64,000 nt of DNA from Streptomyces sp. H27-C3. Lineage in GTDB: Bacteria > Actinomycetota > Actinomycetes > Streptomycetales > Streptomycetaceae. The position numbers and the translations under genes are program-made. Within the stretch, counting starts at the first letter, position 1. Each line of letters begins with the position of its first letter. The stretch spans positions 1 through 64,000 of the forward strand of contig NZ_JASITA010000007.1 of NCBI RefSeq assembly GCF_030063415.1. Direction: 5' to 3'. The notes under the pieces are model-generated. The model did not search any database, was not told where the DNA came from, and saw only the letters and a list, made by a program, of their open reading frames with translations. Shown piece after piece: positions 51,026 through 59,947 of the stretch.

Positions 51026-51834
51026 TCCAGCAGGAAGGGTGTGACGCCCTGCCCCGCGATACCGCGTTCACCGCACTCGGTCAGCGCGTCCGCCAGGACC
51101 CGGTCGTGCAGCGCCGGATCCAGTTGCTCGCACTCCGCCACGGGGTTGGCGACAAGGAGCGCCGCCTCCGGGCCGCCGAGTGCGTCCTGGGCCCGCATCA
51201 CCGCCACCACCTCGTCGGGCGTACGCACCGTCCAGTCCACCGGCTCGCCCGAACTGCTCAGGTAAAATCCCGGAAAGTACTCCGTGCCGTATCCGAGGAT
51301 GCCGACCCCGAGCGTTTCCAGCCGCTGCAACGTCGCCGGGACATCGAGGATCGACTTCACCCCCGCGCACACCACCGTGATCCGTGTCCGCGCGAGGAGC
51401 CCCAGATCCGCCGACTCGTCCTGCGTAGTGGTCCATTCGCGGTGTACGCCCCCGAGCCCGCCCGTCGCGAAGATCCGCAGCCCCGTCCGTGCGGCCAGCA
51501 ACGCTGTCGCCGACACGGTCGTCGCCCCGCTCGCGCCCGCCGCCAGGGCCGGTGCGAGATCGCGGTGCCCCAGCTTGCGCACCGAGTCGTCGTTCGCCAC
51601 CCGCTCCAGCTGGGACTTGTCCAGCCCGACAAGTGCCCTCCCGTCGAGAACGGCGATAGTGGCAGGAACAGCGCCTGCGGTACGGACCACCTCCTCCAGC
51701 TCTTCCGCGACGCGCAGATTGCGCGGGCTCGGCAGTCCGTGCGCGATGATCGTCGATTCCAGGGCGACCACGGGACGGCGCCGGTCCAGCGCCTCCCGTA
51801 CCTCCTCGGACAGCAGCAGCGTGGTGTCAGACAT
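50917..51834 (-). CDS. psuG: Pseudouridine-5'-phosphate glycosidase
   Basis: This 305-residue enzyme splits pseudouridine 5'-phosphate to uracil and ribose 5-phosphate. Conserved segments are VALESTIIAHGLPSPRN (catalytic Glu E26), GHRDLAPALAAGASGATTVS, FATGGLGGVHRE and VCAGVKSILD with the Schiff-base lysine. The ATG at 51834 follows GGGATGGAG. Its kinase partner downstream (psuK) is truncated, so free pseudouridine can no longer be phosphorylated by this operon, and psuG is probably an orphan unless another kinase feeds it. Confidence 0.92.
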   Translation of the reverse strand: MSDTTLLLSEEVREALDRRRPVVALESTIIAHGLPSPRNLRVAEELEEVVRTAGAVPATIAVLDGRALVGLDKSQLERVANDDSVRKLGHRDLAPALAAGASGATTVSATALLAARTGLRIFATGGLGGVHREWTTTQDESADLGLLARTRITVVCAGVKSILDVPATLQRLETLGVGILGYGTEYFPGFYLSSSGEPVDWTVRTPDEVVAVMRAQDALGGPEAALLVANPVAECEQLDPALHDRVLADALTECGERGIAGQGVTPFLLDYLARHSEGASLEANLAAVRGNVRLAAEIAVAWAPA

Positions 51835-51954
51835 GCTCCATCCCTGGCGCACACGGGCCACGAGCAAACCTCGCCCCCAGAGCCTCAGCAGACTGCCGTC
51901 AAACAACAATGCGCAGAACAGAGGCAGTTGGTGAGGGGTGGTTGTCCGCCCGCC

Positions 51955-53412
51955 CTACACCAGGCGCTTTATCTCGCCCCGCACCCGGTAGAAGCCGCCC
52001 TGCGACGTGTGCAGCGCGTCGACGACGTAACGTGTGCCGAGCTGACGCATGGAGCGGGGGAACTGGACGTTCCACGACGGCTCATATCCCTCGGACACCA
52101 CGTGGACCCGCATCCGGCCACCCTCCTGGACGCATTCGACGACGACTCCGGCCCCCGGCGCGGGCACCGCACTGACCGTCGCGACGGCCGCCGTCGGCAA
52201 ATAGGTGGGCAGTGCTGCCGCCTGCTTGATGTCCATGGCGACCGGCACGGAGCCGGATTGGGCGGCGGAGATCGCTGCCTCGCTCGCGTCGATGCAGGCC
52301 AGCGAGCCGTCGGTGGTGACTATGTAGAGCTTCTCGTCGCGGTACTGCATGGACAGGGCCGAACCACCGCCCGTACCGAGCTTCCACAGCAGGGTGCCGT
52401 CGGAGTTGAAGCAGTACACGGACGAGGACGAGTCACCCGCGAAGACGTAGCGGCCGCCGGGGGAGGTGGCGCAGGAGTACACCGATGAGTCGCACTGGTA
52501 CCTGGCCTCGATACGACCGGAGACCTTGGACAGCCGCTCGACGACCCGGCGACCGGTGCCCGCGTACACCGCGGTGTCCTCCTGCCAGCCGAACAGCACG
52601 TTCCCCGTGGTGGCTGTGTGCCACAACTCGCCGCTGCCGTCGGTCGCGTAGGCCGTGACCCCGCGCGTGTGCCCGTGGTAGACGGCTTCCTCGTCCGCCC
52701 GCACCATCCAGGCGCTGCCGCCCGTCGAGCGGCGCGACCACTGGAACTCGTCCTCGTGGTCGATCACGGTCAGTCCGCCGTTGCGGTCCGCGACGTTCAG
52801 CACGCCCTCGTGGATGTCCAGCCAGAAGATGTCGACGTCTTCGGCGATCTCGTACGCCGCGAACGGCAGCTTCGACGAAAGGTCGTACACCCTGCCGTCG
52901 TCACAGCCCGCATAGATCCAGAAATCGTCCGCGACCAGGCACTTCACCCCGTCGGGCAGCTGATACCTGGCCAGCACCTCGCCGTCGTGACCCAGGGTGT
53001 AGACATCGCCGTTCTGATTGCCCACCCAGCACCGGTCCTCCTCGATGTGGATGCCGAGGGCCGTCGCGCCGGTGCGGAACCGCCACAGCACCGGGGCCGT
53101 CGCACGGGCCGTGGACGGCGCCGAGGTCACCTGGCGGCGCGACACGGCACGGGCGGCCCGCTGCCCCTGCACCGCCGGTGCGTAGCCCTTGCGCACCTTC
53201 TCGCCGACCTTCTTCGCCGCTGCGGCCTTCGCCTTCTCCACGCTCGGGAACGTCGAGGTCTGCAACTGGCCGTCCGCGCCGATCCTTCCGTAACGCACCG
53301 ATACCGTCAGCCCGTTGACGGTCACTTCGTAGAACTTGTGCGCCCCACCGTCGTCCTGCGACAGCTCCAGATAGGTTGTCTCCCGCGAAACCCGCGTCCT
53401 GGCAGCAGACAT
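51955..53412 (-). CDS. WGR-domain protein with PQQ-like beta-propeller
   Basis: This is a 485-residue cytoplasmic protein. Residues ~12-85 are a WGR domain (TTYLELSQDDGGAHKFYEV, VSVRYGRIGADGQ), a nucleic-acid or PARP-associated module. From about 110 to 400 are repeated blades of a beta-propeller (IHIEEDRCWVGNQNGDVY, RNGGLTVID, VYCFNSDGTLLWKL, and others). The last ~65 residues form a distinct domain ending SWNVQFPRSMRQLG and GGFYRVRGEIKRL. WGR plus propeller proteins of this kind are common in Streptomyces but have no assigned role; a sensor or scaffold acting on DNA ends is a guess from the WGR domain. Confidence 0.82.
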   Translation of the reverse strand: MSAARTRVSRETTYLELSQDDGGAHKFYEVTVNGLTVSVRYGRIGADGQLQTSTFPSVEKAKAAAAKKVGEKVRKGYAPAVQGQRAARAVSRRQVTSAPSTARATAPVLWRFRTGATALGIHIEEDRCWVGNQNGDVYTLGHDGEVLARYQLPDGVKCLVADDFWIYAGCDDGRVYDLSSKLPFAAYEIAEDVDIFWLDIHEGVLNVADRNGGLTVIDHEDEFQWSRRSTGGSAWMVRADEEAVYHGHTRGVTAYATDGSGELWHTATTGNVLFGWQEDTAVYAGTGRRVVERLSKVSGRIEARYQCDSSVYSCATSPGGRYVFAGDSSSSVYCFNSDGTLLWKLGTGGGSALSMQYRDEKLYIVTTDGSLACIDASEAAISAAQSGSVPVAMDIKQAAALPTYLPTAAVATVSAVPAPGAGVVVECVQEGGRMRVHVVSEGYEPSWNVQFPRSMRQLGTRYVVDALHTSQGGFYRVRGEIKRLV

Positions 53413-53902
53413 GGCACACCCCTCCCCAAGGACCGGCCGGTGCAGCCGATCTCGACTGATCCCAAAGTAGAGCCAGCCACTGACAATGGGTCCTGGGGCC
53501 GGCCGGAACCGGTCGGGGCGGGTGTGCGCCGGCCAGGCGGGGCGCCGCGTCTGCCCACGAACGACGGGGTGTTGAGCGCATTGGGGGAAGTTCGCAGGGC
53601 GTTGAGGATCCAGCAGGAGCTTTCTCTAGCCGTGGCGGCTGCGGCTTCGGCTTCACCCGGTCCAGTACGGCCACAGCGATCGCCGCGAGGCCGATCTGGA
53701 TCAGCCACTCGACCCAGTCGACGCCGTCCGTGTCGGACACGTCGAAGCCCTGGGCGATCGCCGTGCCGAGCAGTGCGGCGGCGATTCCCACCAGAATCGT
53801 CCACAGGACGCCGACGTGCTGACGGCCGGGCAGGACGAGCCGGCCCAGGACGCCGATGACGATGCCGATCACGATCGCGCTGAAGATGCCCGAGATCTCC
53901 AT
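52901..53902 (-). CDS. GlsB/YeaQ/YmgE-type small membrane protein, stop codon displaced
   Basis: The first ~92 residues are a transglycosylase-associated / GlsB stress-response membrane protein: ISGIFSAIVIGIVIGVLGR, VLWTILVGIAAALLGTAIA and WVEWLIQIGLAAIAVAVLD, three helices, starting at ATG 53902 after GAGGAAAG. Relatives stop soon after a basic DRxKxRR-type end. Here VKPKPQPPR is followed by an open frame to 52901 that runs antisense to the WGR gene, so I consider everything below about 53625 non-native. Nearby stops in the other two frames (TGA just before and TAG just after the KPKPQPP stretch) suggest an indel removed the original stop. Confidence 0.65.
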   Translation of the reverse strand: MEISGIFSAIVIGIVIGVLGRLVLPGRQHVGVLWTILVGIAAALLGTAIAQGFDVSDTDGVDWVEWLIQIGLAAIAVAVLDRVKPKPQPPRLEKAPAGSSTPCELPPMRSTPRRSWADAAPRLAGAHPPRPVPAGPRTHCQWLALLWDQSRSAAPAGPWGGVCHVCCQDAGFAGDNLSGAVAGRRWGAQVLRSDRQRADGIGALRKDRRGRPVADLDVPERGEGEGRSGEEGRREGAQGLRTGGAGAAGRPCRVAPPGDLGAVHGPCDGPGAVAVPHRRDGPRHPHRGGPVLGGQSERRCLHPGSRRRGAGQVSAARRGEVPGRGRFLDLCGL

Positions 53903-54005
53903 GCTTCTTTCCTCGCAGAGGCGTGTGCCGATCCGGAGGCCCCGTGTCGCGCGAAGTATGCCTCGCTGCTGAGCGTCCGGCGGCGTCCGGCTAAGGTGTC
54001 GCGCC

Positions 54006-54368
54006 ATGACGACAATTGATCAAGTTCCCCCATCCTTCGCCGTGCACATTCCGGACGCCGAACTGGAGCCGGAGCCGCTCGACCCGGAGCAGATCGTCTC
54101 CGGTGAACCGGTGGTGACGGGCAAGTCGCTGTGGGAGTCACCCGATGGCAAGCAGCTTCGCGGCATCTGGCAGATCACGCCCGGCGTGGTCACCGACATC
54201 GAGGCCAACGAGCTCTTCGTGGTGGTCAGCGGGCGCGCCACCGTGCAGGTGGAGGGCGGCGCGACCTTGGAGGTCGGTGCGGGTGACGCCTGTGTGCTGC
54301 GCGAGGGGGACCGTACGACGTGGACCGTGCACGAGACGCTACGCAAGGCCTACCACATCAGTCTTTGA
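54006..54368 (+). CDS. Cupin-domain protein, cytoplasmic
   Basis: This 120-residue single-domain cupin has GIWQITPGVVTDIEANELFV and VVSGRATVQVEGG, then AGDACVLREGDRTTWTVHETLRK. The family's (S)-ureidoglycine or DUF861-like sub-pattern (WTVHETLRKAY) is clear. The metal His residues of enzyme cupins are mostly replaced (EANE), so binding rather than catalysis is possible. The ATG lies 8 bases after TAAGGT without a ribosome site, suggesting a leaderless message. Its 3' end overlaps the convergent MFS gene by 11 bp. Confidence 0.85.
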   Translation: MTTIDQVPPSFAVHIPDAELEPEPLDPEQIVSGEPVVTGKSLWESPDGKQLRGIWQITPGVVTDIEANELFVVVSGRATVQVEGGATLEVGAGDACVLREGDRTTWTVHETLRKAYHISL

Positions 54369-55707
54369 CCTCAGTCTTGATCTCGGCCTTGATCTCGGCC
54401 TTGGCGGGACTCCTCGTCGAGCGGCGGGCGGCGAGCAGAGCGAGCGTGGCCATCGGCAGGAGCAGACAGGCGCCGATCGCGTTGAGCCACCCGTAGCCCG
54501 CCTGCGAGACGATGAGGCCCGCGGCCGCGCCACCGATGCCCGCCGCCGTGTTCATCGTCAGGTCCGACAGCCCCTGGACCGCGGCGCGGGCCTGCTGCGG
54601 CACCGAGTCGGTGAGCAGCGCGGATCCCGAGACCAGGCCCGCGGACCAGCCGAGACCCAGCACGAACAGACCGGCCGCGGTCTGCGCATGGCTCGGACCC
54701 GCCGTGCCGGCCAGCAACGCGGCGAAAGAGAGCAGCCCGACCGCGAGCCCGATGACCGCGAGGCGTCCGACCCGGTCGGACAGCCAGCCCATGACCGGTG
54801 AGAACGCGTACATACCGGCGATGTGACCGCTGATGACGAGGCCGACCAGTTCGAGGTCGGCCCCGTGGTGCCCCAGGTCGACGGGGGTCATCACCATGAT
54901 CGAAACCATGACGGTGTGTGTAGCGGCCACGGTGATCAGGGCGAGCCTCGCGTGCGGGGAGGCCTTGACCGCCGCGATACCCGCGCGCAGTGAGCGGCCT
55001 TCCACGGACTGCGACTCCGGCGGGGCCAGGGCCCGCGCGGTGAGGAGGGGATCGGGGCGCAGCAGCACCGCGACCACCAGGCCCGTGATCAGGAAGATGC
55101 CGGCAGCCCACAGGAACGGCCCCGCCGTCTGGGGGATGGACGTTCCGGCGAAGCCCCGGCCCGCGGGCGCCGCGATGTTGGGGCCGAGGACGGCGCCGAT
55201 CGTTGTCGCCCAGACGACCGTGGAGATGGCGCGGGCGCGCCGGTCCGGCGGGGCCAGGTCGGCGGCGGCGAACCGGGCCTGAAGGTTGGCCGAGGACGCG
55301 GCGCCGAAGCCGGCCATGCCGAGCAGCAGCAGCGGAAAGTTCTCGATGACGGCGGCGAGCACCACGAGCCCCGCGCCCAGCGCACCGATCAGATAGGCCA
55401 GGACGAGCCCCGGGCGTCGGCCGCGTGAGGTCATCAGGGCGGCCAGAGGTATCGAAAGCAGTGCCGTACCGGCCACGGATGCGGTCGGCGCCAGCCCGGA
55501 CAGAGCCTCGGTGCCGCTGACCTCCGTCGCCAGGACGGGGGCGAGAGCGATGCCGATGGGCACGCCCAGGCCGCCCAGGATCTGGCTCACGATGAGCACG
55601 GCGGTGGTACGCCGCTGAAGCGTCCGCACAGCCTCGGGCCCGAGCGCGGTCGCCGCCGAGCTTTTCTTGCCGGCGGAGCCGCCGGTCGCCTTGTCGGTCG
55701 TAGTCAC
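54358..55707 (-). CDS. MFS transporter
   Basis: This 449-residue major facilitator superfamily protein has about twelve transmembrane helices, the motif A-like loop ALMTSRGRRPGLVLAYL between helices 2 and 3, and a second copy (GWLSDRVGRLAVIGL) in the other half. The N-terminal ~25 residues are polar (TTTDKATGGSAGKKSS). The C-terminus is an unusual repeat of alternating Lys/Glu (AEIKAEIKTEVK). Efflux of a small molecule is the likely role; substrate cannot be told. The start is a GTG. Confidence 0.9.
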   Translation of the reverse strand: MTTTDKATGGSAGKKSSAATALGPEAVRTLQRRTTAVLIVSQILGGLGVPIGIALAPVLATEVSGTEALSGLAPTASVAGTALLSIPLAALMTSRGRRPGLVLAYLIGALGAGLVVLAAVIENFPLLLLGMAGFGAASSANLQARFAAADLAPPDRRARAISTVVWATTIGAVLGPNIAAPAGRGFAGTSIPQTAGPFLWAAGIFLITGLVVAVLLRPDPLLTARALAPPESQSVEGRSLRAGIAAVKASPHARLALITVAATHTVMVSIMVMTPVDLGHHGADLELVGLVISGHIAGMYAFSPVMGWLSDRVGRLAVIGLAVGLLSFAALLAGTAGPSHAQTAAGLFVLGLGWSAGLVSGSALLTDSVPQQARAAVQGLSDLTMNTAAGIGGAAAGLIVSQAGYGWLNAIGACLLLPMATLALLAARRSTRSPAKAEIKAEIKTEVKD

Positions 55708-55865
55708 CGCCGAAGTGTGCCAGCCCGTACGTATGCACGAAACCGGATATGGCTCGGGACTCGGAACAGAGATCCCTCAGGTCGGAACAGCGGAATTTTC
55801 AGGACTGCGGCTTCCTCGGAACAGCATCCTCTCGGAACAGCATCTTCCTCGGGACAGCGGATTTT

Positions 55866-56429
55866 TCAGAACAGCGGGCGGGGCAGTACCCCTTCCAGAG
55901 CCAGTAGCACCCGCTTGGTCTCCAGGCCGCCCCCGAACCCGCCGAGACCGCCGTCGCTCTCCACCACCCGGTGGCAGGGCACCACCACCGGCAGCGGGTT
56001 CGAACCCATCGCCGCTCCCACGGCCTGCGCCGCGCCGGGCTGCCCCACGCGCCTCGCCAGCTCTCCGTAACCGACCACCGCGCCGTACGGAACGCCGGTT
56101 GCCAGCTCCCGCAGCACCTGCCGGTTGAACCCGGAGCTCAGCGACCAGTCGAGCGGCAGATCGAAGTCGCGCAGCTCGCCCGCGAAGTACGCCGCGAGCT
56201 GCCGTATGGGCTCGGCCAGTCGGGCCGAGCCGGGTGCCTCGGCCGGCTCGGCGCCCAACTGTGCCCGCATCTGCGCGAGAGCCTTCCGCCGCACGGCGGG
56301 ATCCGCATGGAAGACCACGCTCACCAGCCCCTCACTGGTGGCGGCGAGCAGCAGCGAACCGATGTCGGTGTCGCCACTGCCGATGACGGCCCACTCCACG
56401 AACTGCCCGCCCTGCTCGTCGCTGCTCAT
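55866..56429 (-). CDS. ogt: Methylated-DNA--protein-cysteine methyltransferase
   Basis: This 187-residue suicidal repair protein removes O6-alkyl groups from guanine. The DNA-binding and active-site part has VPYGAVVGYGELARRVG (the helix with the Arg finger position), GSNPLPVVVPCHRVV with acceptor Cys C152, and GGLGGFGGGLETKRVLLALE. The N-terminal domain (about residues 1-90) is the variable one. ATG 56429 is chosen; an in-frame extension to 56597 covers the remnant of another gene. Ogt-type rather than Ada-type, since no Ada N-terminal metal-binding domain is present. Confidence 0.93.
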   Translation of the reverse strand: MSSDEQGGQFVEWAVIGSGDTDIGSLLLAATSEGLVSVVFHADPAVRRKALAQMRAQLGAEPAEAPGSARLAEPIRQLAAYFAGELRDFDLPLDWSLSSGFNRQVLRELATGVPYGAVVGYGELARRVGQPGAAQAVGAAMGSNPLPVVVPCHRVVESDGGLGGFGGGLETKRVLLALEGVLPRPLF

Positions 56430-56512
56430 GCGAACCACCGTACGACCGGGCACTGACAGCCGGGCACTGAAAGCCGACCGGTGACAGTCGGCCGGTGACG
56501 GCAGGCCGACCG

Positions 56513-56572
56513 CTACGAACAGATCGCCTCCCGCACGACGTCCGGGGTGTTGGTGATGATCCCGTCGACCCG
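56513..56572 (-). pseudogene. Tail of a glycerophosphodiester phosphodiesterase gene
   Basis: The minus strand reads RVDGIITNTPDVVREAICS and then TAG, which matches the conserved C-terminal segment (VDGIITNxPD) of glycerophosphodiester phosphodiesterases. Only about 19 codons remain. Upstream of it the sequence is AT-richer (TCGATAAAATGCCGCAAAAA) and unrelated. The rest of the gene has been deleted. Confidence 0.7.
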
Positions 56573-56700
56573 TGTCGATAAAATGCCGCAAAAACATGTT
56601 CGGATCATGCGGATCGGCTTACTCTCGCCCCCAACCAGGGCCTCCGCACCATTGATCGGGCCTCTCACCCAGCGGGCACGGTCGAAGGGGCGGTAAGGGT

Positions 56701-57501
56701 ATGCAGGGCACTGTCGACGGGTTCAGTTACGGTCTCGTCACCCCGGTGACGGCGTACATCATGGCGTGTCTCGGTGGCGCACTCGGGCTGCGCTGCACCA
56801 CCAGGTCGTTGATGAATGAACGCGGCTGGAAGGCGGGCTGGCTCGCCCTGGGGTCGACCGCCATCGGGTCGGGCATCTGGACCATGCACTTCATCGCGAT
56901 GATGGGCTTCACCGTCAAGGAGACGTCGCTCAACTACGCCCCCTCCCTGACCTTCGCCAGTCTCGGCGTCGCCATCGTCATGGTCGGTGTCGGCATCTTC
57001 ATCGTCGGATACCGCGGCGTCACCCCCATGGCCCTGGTCACCGGCGGTACGATCACCGGCCTTGGCGTCGCCTCCATGCACTACCTCGGCATGGCCGGAG
57101 TGCGACTGCGTGGTCAGCTCCAGTACGAGACCCTCACCGTCGCGCTCTCGGTGGTGATCGCGGTCGTGGCCGCGACCGCCGCGCTCTGGGCGGCCGTATC
57201 GATCCGTGGCTTCCTGGCCAGCCTGGGCGCCAGCCTCGTCATGGGCGTAGCGGTGAGTGGCATGCACTACACGGGCATGGCCGCGCTCAGCGTCCATCTG
57301 CACGGGGCCGCGAGCGCCTCCGGCGGGGAGTCGCCGGCCATGCTCCTCGCACCGCTGCTGATCGGCCCCATCGTCTTCCTGTTCATCGCGGGCGTGGTGG
57401 TGATGTTCGATCCGCTGCTGGTGATGGGCCAGCCGGACTGGCGGAGTCCGCGCAGAGCCGAGGTCCCGAGACCGGCCCTGAGACCCACGCAGCGCCGGTG
57501 A
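56701..57501 (+). CDS. MHYT-domain membrane sensor protein
   Basis: This 266-residue membrane protein has seven or so helices and three MHYT-type motifs ([19 protein letters not shown] and [10 protein letters not shown]), thought to coordinate copper and sense O2, CO or NO at the membrane. Most MHYT proteins carry GGDEF/EAL output domains; here the protein ends with a short polar tail (about residues 240-266, [15 protein letters not shown]), so it must signal through another protein or act in another way. The start is ATG 56701, after GAAGGGGCGG. Confidence 0.88.
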   Translation: MQGTVDGFSYGLVTPVTAYIMACLGGALGLRCTTRSLMNERGWKAGWLALGSTAIGSGIWTMHFIAMMGFTVKETSLNYAPSLTFASLGVAIVMVGVGIFIVGYRGVTPMALVTGGTITGLGVASMHYLGMAGVRLRGQLQYETLTVALSVVIAVVAATAALWAAVSIRGFLASLGASLVMGVAVSGMHYTGMAALSVHLHGAASASGGESPAMLLAPLLIGPIVFLFIAGVVVMFDPLLVMGQPDWRSPRRAEVPRPALRPTQRR

Positions 57502-57538
57502 CCCGAGCGATCACCACGTGAGTGTCAGTGGCGAGTCG

Positions 57539-57544
57539 TACGGT
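57539..57544 (+). promoter_or_regulatory. Putative leaderless promoter -10 of uvrB
   Basis: TACGGT ends exactly six bases before the uvrB ATG at 57551 and no ribosome site intervenes; the same distance as at pyk. Confidence 0.4.
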
Positions 57545-57550
57545 TGGTGC

Positions 57551-59680
57551 ATGCGGCCCGTTTCCAAGATCGAACGTACGGTGGCGCCCTTCGAGGTCGT
57601 CAGTTCCTACCAGCCCAGCGGTGACCAGCCGGCGGCCATCGCCGAGCTGGAGCGGCGCATTCGCGCAGGTGAGAAGGATGTCGTCCTGCTCGGTGCGACA
57701 GGCACCGGCAAGTCTGCGACCACCGCCTGGATGATCGAGAAGCTCCAGCGCCCCACCCTCGTCATGGCGCCGAACAAGACCCTCGCCGCCCAGCTGGCGA
57801 ACGAGTTCCGCGAGCTCCTGCCCAACAACGCCGTCGAGTACTTCGTCTCGTACTACGACTATTACCAGCCCGAGGCGTACGTCCCTCAGTCGGACACCTA
57901 CATCGAGAAGGACTCCTCGGTCAACGAGGAGGTCGAGCGCCTGCGCCACTCCGCGACGAACTCGCTGCTGACCCGGCGGGACGTCATCGTGGTCGCCTCC
58001 GTCTCCTGCATCTACGGCCTCGGCACCCCGCAGGAGTACGTGGACCGCATGGTGCCGCTGAAGGTCGGCGAGGAGATCGACCGGGACCAGCTGCTGCGCC
58101 GCTTCGTCGAGATCCAGTACACCCGCAATGACGTGGCCTTCGCGCGCGGCACCTTCCGGGTCCGCGGCGACACTATCGAGATCTTCCCGGTGTACGAGGA
58201 GCTGGCCGTCCGCATCGAGATGTTCGGCGACGAGATCGAAGCGCTCTCCACGCTCCACCCGCTGACCGGCGAGATCATCAGCGAGGACAGGGAGCTGTAC
58301 GTCTTCCCTGCCAGCCACTACGTCGCCGGGCCCGAGCGCATGGAGAAGGCGGTCAGGGGCATCGAGAAGGAGCTGGAGGAGCGGCTCGCCGAGATGGAGA
58401 AGCAGGGCAAGATGCTGGAGGCCCAGCGACTGCGCATGCGCACCACCTACGACCTCGAAATGATGCGCCAGATCGGCAGTTGCTCGGGCATCGAGAACTA
58501 TTCGATGCACATGGACGACCGCGAGCCCGGCACCGCTCCGCACACGCTCATCGACTATTTCCCCGAAGACTTCCTGCTGGTTATCGACGAGTCGCATGTC
58601 ACGGTGCCGCAGATCGGCGCGATGTACGAGGGGGACGCGTCCCGCAAGCGGACCCTGGTCGAGCACGGCTTCCGGTTGCCGTCCGCGATGGACAACCGGC
58701 CGCTGAAGTGGGAGGAGTTCCAAAAGCGCGTCGGCCAGGCGGTCTACCTGTCCGCGACCCCCGGTGCGTACGAGCTCTCCCGCTCCGACGGCTTCGTGGA
58801 GCAGATCATCCGTCCCACCGGCCTCATCGACCCCGAGGTGATCGTCAAGCCCACCGAGGGGCAGATCGACGACCTGGTGCACGAGATCAGGAAGCGCACC
58901 GAGAAGGATGAGCGTGTCCTGGTCACCACGCTCACCAAGAAGATGTCCGAGGACCTCACCGAGTACTTCCTCGAACTGGGCATCCAGGTGCGCTATCTCC
59001 ACAGCGACGTCGACACACTGCGCCGCATCGAGCTGCTGCGCGAGCTGCGGGCCGGCGAGTACGACGTCCTGGTCGGCATCAACCTGCTGCGTGAGGGCCT
59101 CGACCTTCCCGAGGTGTCGCTGGTCGCCATCCTCGACGCCGACAAGCAGGGCTTCCTGCGCTCCGGCACATCCCTGATCCAGACCATCGGCCGCGCGGCG
59201 CGCAATGTCTCCGGCCAGGTCCACATGTACGCGGACACGATCACCCCGGCGATGGAGAAGGCCATCGACGAGACCAACCGGCGCCGTGAGAAGCAGGTCG
59301 CGTACAACACCAAGCACGGGATCGATCCGCAGCCGCTGCGCAAGAAGATCAACGACATCGTCGCCACGATCGCGCGCGAGCAGGTCGACACCGAGCAACT
59401 CCTCGGCTCCGGTTACCGGCAGGCGAAGGACGGCAAGGGCGCCAAGGCACCGGTGCCCGCGCTCGGCGGCAAGGCGGCCAAGGCCGGCGCCGCGGGCAAA
59501 AAGAGCGAGGTCCTCACCGACCGCCCGGCCGCCGAACTGGCCCAACTCATCGAGGAGATGACCGAGCGGATGCGCGGGGCGGCGGCCGAGCTCCAGTTCG
59601 AGGTCGCCGCGAGGCTGCGCGACGAGGTGGGCGAGCTCAAGAAGGAGCTGCGCCAGATGCGGGAGGCGGGGCAGGCCTGA
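57551..59680 (+). CDS. uvrB: Excinuclease ABC subunit B
   Basis: This 709-residue nucleotide-excision-repair helicase verifies DNA damage with UvrA and recruits UvrC. Walker A GATGTGKS is near residues 46-53, the beta-hairpin [12 protein letters not shown] near 100-111, DESHV near 344, the second-lobe [25 protein letters not shown], and the C-terminal UvrC-binding UVR domain near 670-705. The ATG at 57551 is chosen; the frame is open to 57518 without family similarity. The Lys/Ala-rich linker before the UVR domain is typical of actinobacteria. Confidence 0.97.
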   Translation: MRPVSKIERTVAPFEVVSSYQPSGDQPAAIAELERRIRAGEKDVVLLGATGTGKSATTAWMIEKLQRPTLVMAPNKTLAAQLANEFRELLPNNAVEYFVSYYDYYQPEAYVPQSDTYIEKDSSVNEEVERLRHSATNSLLTRRDVIVVASVSCIYGLGTPQEYVDRMVPLKVGEEIDRDQLLRRFVEIQYTRNDVAFARGTFRVRGDTIEIFPVYEELAVRIEMFGDEIEALSTLHPLTGEIISEDRELYVFPASHYVAGPERMEKAVRGIEKELEERLAEMEKQGKMLEAQRLRMRTTYDLEMMRQIGSCSGIENYSMHMDDREPGTAPHTLIDYFPEDFLLVIDESHVTVPQIGAMYEGDASRKRTLVEHGFRLPSAMDNRPLKWEEFQKRVGQAVYLSATPGAYELSRSDGFVEQIIRPTGLIDPEVIVKPTEGQIDDLVHEIRKRTEKDERVLVTTLTKKMSEDLTEYFLELGIQVRYLHSDVDTLRRIELLRELRAGEYDVLVGINLLREGLDLPEVSLVAILDADKQGFLRSGTSLIQTIGRAARNVSGQVHMYADTITPAMEKAIDETNRRREKQVAYNTKHGIDPQPLRKKINDIVATIAREQVDTEQLLGSGYRQAKDGKGAKAPVPALGGKAAKAGAAGKKSEVLTDRPAAELAQLIEEMTERMRGAAAELQFEVAARLRDEVGELKKELRQMREAGQA

Positions 59681-59752
59681 CACCTGCGACCGGGCCCGGC
59701 GGAACGGGGGCAGGCCTGATGGCCGGAACGCCGGGCCCGGGCCGAGAGGTCT

Positions 59753-59805
59753 GCATCCGAGAGGTCCGCATCCGACGCGTTGGCATCCGACAGACCTGCA
59801 TCCGA
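59753..59805. repeat. Tandem 15-bp repeat with GCATCCGA core
   Basis: Four copies of GCATCCGA at 59753, 59768, 59783 and 59798, exactly 15 bp apart, with variable 7-bp spacers. Read on the minus strand in one frame, the repeats give ADLSDAGLSDANASDADLSD, a pentapeptide-repeat-like pattern, but no believable gene contains it. Confidence 0.75.
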
Positions 59806-59947
59806 CAAGTCAGCACAGGGCCGCACCTTATGTGTTGCAAGACCGACACGAAATGCACCGGGGTTGTGGCTCGGTCGGCGCCACTGCGTAGGGTGCTGGT
59901 CAGCCGCACCCACGGGCGGTGCAAGGCATGGGGAGAGGGGACAGCGC

